Shown here piece by piece: positions 62,501-64,000 of a DNA stretch of 64,000 bases. The stretch covers positions 813,501-877,500 of the forward strand of contig NC_135245.1 of assembly GCF_947623445.1 (NCBI RefSeq), read 5' to 3'. The translations under genes were made by a program, and so were the position numbers. The notes beneath the pieces are model-generated. The model saw only the letters and a list, made by a program, of their open reading frames with translations. It did not search any database and was not told the DNA's origin. The stretch is from Clavelina lepadiformis. Its lineage: Eukaryota; Chordata; Ascidiacea; Aplousobranchia; Clavelinidae. Numbering within the stretch: the stretch's first letter is position 1; every line of letters starts with the position of its first letter.

Positions 62501-64000
62501 TACGTATGGCTGAAAAGGTGCGTCACAAAAGAACCAGATATCTCATACGGCAATAACCGACAATAACCGACACGGCAATCAATAACCGACACGGGCTGAC
62601 ATAAATAAAGAACCGCTATATTAGTTCCAACACGTCAGAATAATCGCAAAGTACATAATAATAAGAAGCCGCAAAAAAAACTAACACTAGCTCTCTAAAA
62701 TACCCCACAACGTAGGACACGTTGTCAAGTTTTGCGAAGCTGTTTACTAGACAATGGGATGATCCAAGTGTGTAGGTATATCAACGCGATCCTAGGTATA
62801 CGGAAGTATTACATCGTTTTGTAAAAAATCGGATTATTCGATTTTATTCGTTATTTAACAACGACGTATTTCTTTTATTACCTCACCGTAAACTTTTTCA
62901 TTCGCAACAACGCATCCGAATGAAGCCCTGATATACAGTTTACAGTTTGATTTATTCGCGTATATTTGAACATTGTTCCGACGACGGATAAAAGTATGCC
63001 CGTAAATAGTTAGCCTAGAAAAGCTATGCATTCACCTGCGGTTGTATTGCTTTCAGCAAGATTGTGATATTTTATTACAGTATGTTGTTTATCAAGTATA
63101 ACCACATTTATGACGTTTGCAGGGGCGTTAATTTACGTGTGATGGTGGGCCAGCCAATCAAACTGGAAATTTTACCCAGCCATGCAAGTGAGATCAACAA
63201 ATCAAATGTGACGTCATAATGTTTTCAATTTTGAAAGTTCAATTAAATCGCGAACCAAGATATTTTGACATTTTCAGCCAATCAGAAGTTAGCTCCCTGC
63301 CGGCTGCCAGAGGTTGACTCTCTACCGCCACGTCCCGGTGGGTACTTTTTCAAAGACGAGTGGAACTCCTTCCATTGCCGGGCACGACATTTTACAACTT
63401 CTCAGGACGAATCCAGCTGCGTGGAGGGCAAGACAATCTACTTTCTCGGCGATTCGACGATTCGACAATGGTACTCTTATTACGTACCCCTCGGCCTCCC
63501 CTCGTTGATACCAAAGCTTAAGTCGGGGCTTCGTAGTTTCTTGGGGCTCAACCCTGGGGTCACGATTTCGGAAAAAGGCCCTGTGACAAATCTGTGGGAA
63601 CCCCGCCAGGCAACGGACCCGATCAACAACATCACACTTCACTTTTCCGCGCATGGGCCTCCGCTTCAAAATGGGGGTTCCCCGTACACGATGCCGTATA
63701 TCGCTGATAGACTTGATGGGGTGAAAGGGGGGGCTGGGACGGCTGTGGTAGTGACGATAGGACCCCACCTGCTCCTGTATCACCCAAGCGTGTTTATAAC
63801 CAGACTGAGAGGGATTCTTCGCGCGATGCGGCGCCTCCTGGACCGGGCACCGAGTACTCAAATCTTTTTCAAAGGCTTCAACGTGTACAAAATGGACGAG
63901 CTTGGATCGAACCAGTGCTGTCTGTTCGACTGGCTCGCTTATAGGCTGGACAGCATAGCGCGTCGAATGATCGGGGACACGCAGGGGGTAATTTACTTGG
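59581..64000 (+). CDS. NXPE family protein, copy 2, 3' end missing
   Basis: Exons: 59581-59688, 61045-61212, 61408-61564, 61637-62003, 63123-63187, 63278->64000. Exon 1 encodes a short basic end and a TM anchor (CCVLLLVIAACNILLLGIG). The Ig/filamin-like region follows (KGDRIAVKITARNG, then ENGSYT), then CNMWLHTMEGATEPEL, a Cys-rich segment, PRPGGYFFKDEWNS and the esterase-like domain with YFLGDSTIRQWY and VTIGPHLLLYHPSVF. The catalytic Asp-His near the C-terminus lies beyond the window. Compared with copy 1, the exons before the catalytic domain are cut by more introns, so the pair is an old duplication with intron gain or loss. The catalytic exon is richer in G and C than its surroundings. 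Start chosen at the first ATG in frame with the TM segment; an upstream ATG at 59547 is out of frame. Confidence 0.92.

Noticed and set aside
63322-63861. Open frame of 179 codons on the minus strand
   Set aside because: It is antisense to the catalytic exon of NXPE copy 2, whose GDSTIRQW and IGPH motifs settle the coding strand.

Overview
The window looks like nuclear DNA of an invertebrate chordate, best fitting a tunicate of the Ciona type. It is AT-rich, and its genes are small and cut into short exons by short GT-AG introns. It carries a type B LGR receptor and NXPE-family genes, which point to a deuterostome, and it is littered with small DNA transposons and tRNA-derived SINEs. No database could be consulted, so species and orthology are inferences from recognised motifs.

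Layout. (1) 1-13776, plus strand: a leucine-rich-repeat GPCR of the LGR4/5/6 type in 16 visible exons, with the first exon(s) off the left edge. (2) 14392-24903, minus strand: three tandem short-chain dehydrogenase/reductase (SDR) genes with identical seven-exon structure, plus a one-exon relic of a fourth copy. One copy lacks the catalytic lysine and another has a damaged splice donor. A hAT element with a CGGBP1-like zinc-finger ORF sits between copies two and three. (3) 26625-30805: a long inverted-repeat (foldback) element full of tRNA-like modules, a 28-bp minisatellite, a SINE and a nested hAT MITE. (4) 31887-34585, minus strand: part of an unrecognised single-pass membrane protein whose tail repeats a Gly-Tyr-Leu-Asp motif exon by exon. 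(5) 36600-39461, minus strand: a complete eight-exon uridine phosphorylase. (6) 42956-46539, minus strand: a three-exon beta-1,4-galactosyltransferase with an unusual C-terminal hydrophobic tail. (7) 46540-54018: mostly non-coding, with two weak exon candidates, a MITE and a composite hAT element. (8) 54019-56136 (minus) and 59581-64000 (plus, running off the right edge): two divergently transcribed NXPE-family genes, with a decayed mobile-element ORF between them.

Working together: the galactosyltransferase and the two NXPE proteins are type II membrane proteins expected in the Golgi and acting on glycans, but nothing in the sequence shows a shared pathway. The SDR cluster is the clearest case of recent local expansion, with exon-by-exon differences suggesting both decay and diversification.

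The window-wide oddity is the palindrome TGACGTCA. It occurs more than 30 times, in introns, exons and intergenic DNA, against about one expected by chance, and I noticed none across the SDR cluster.
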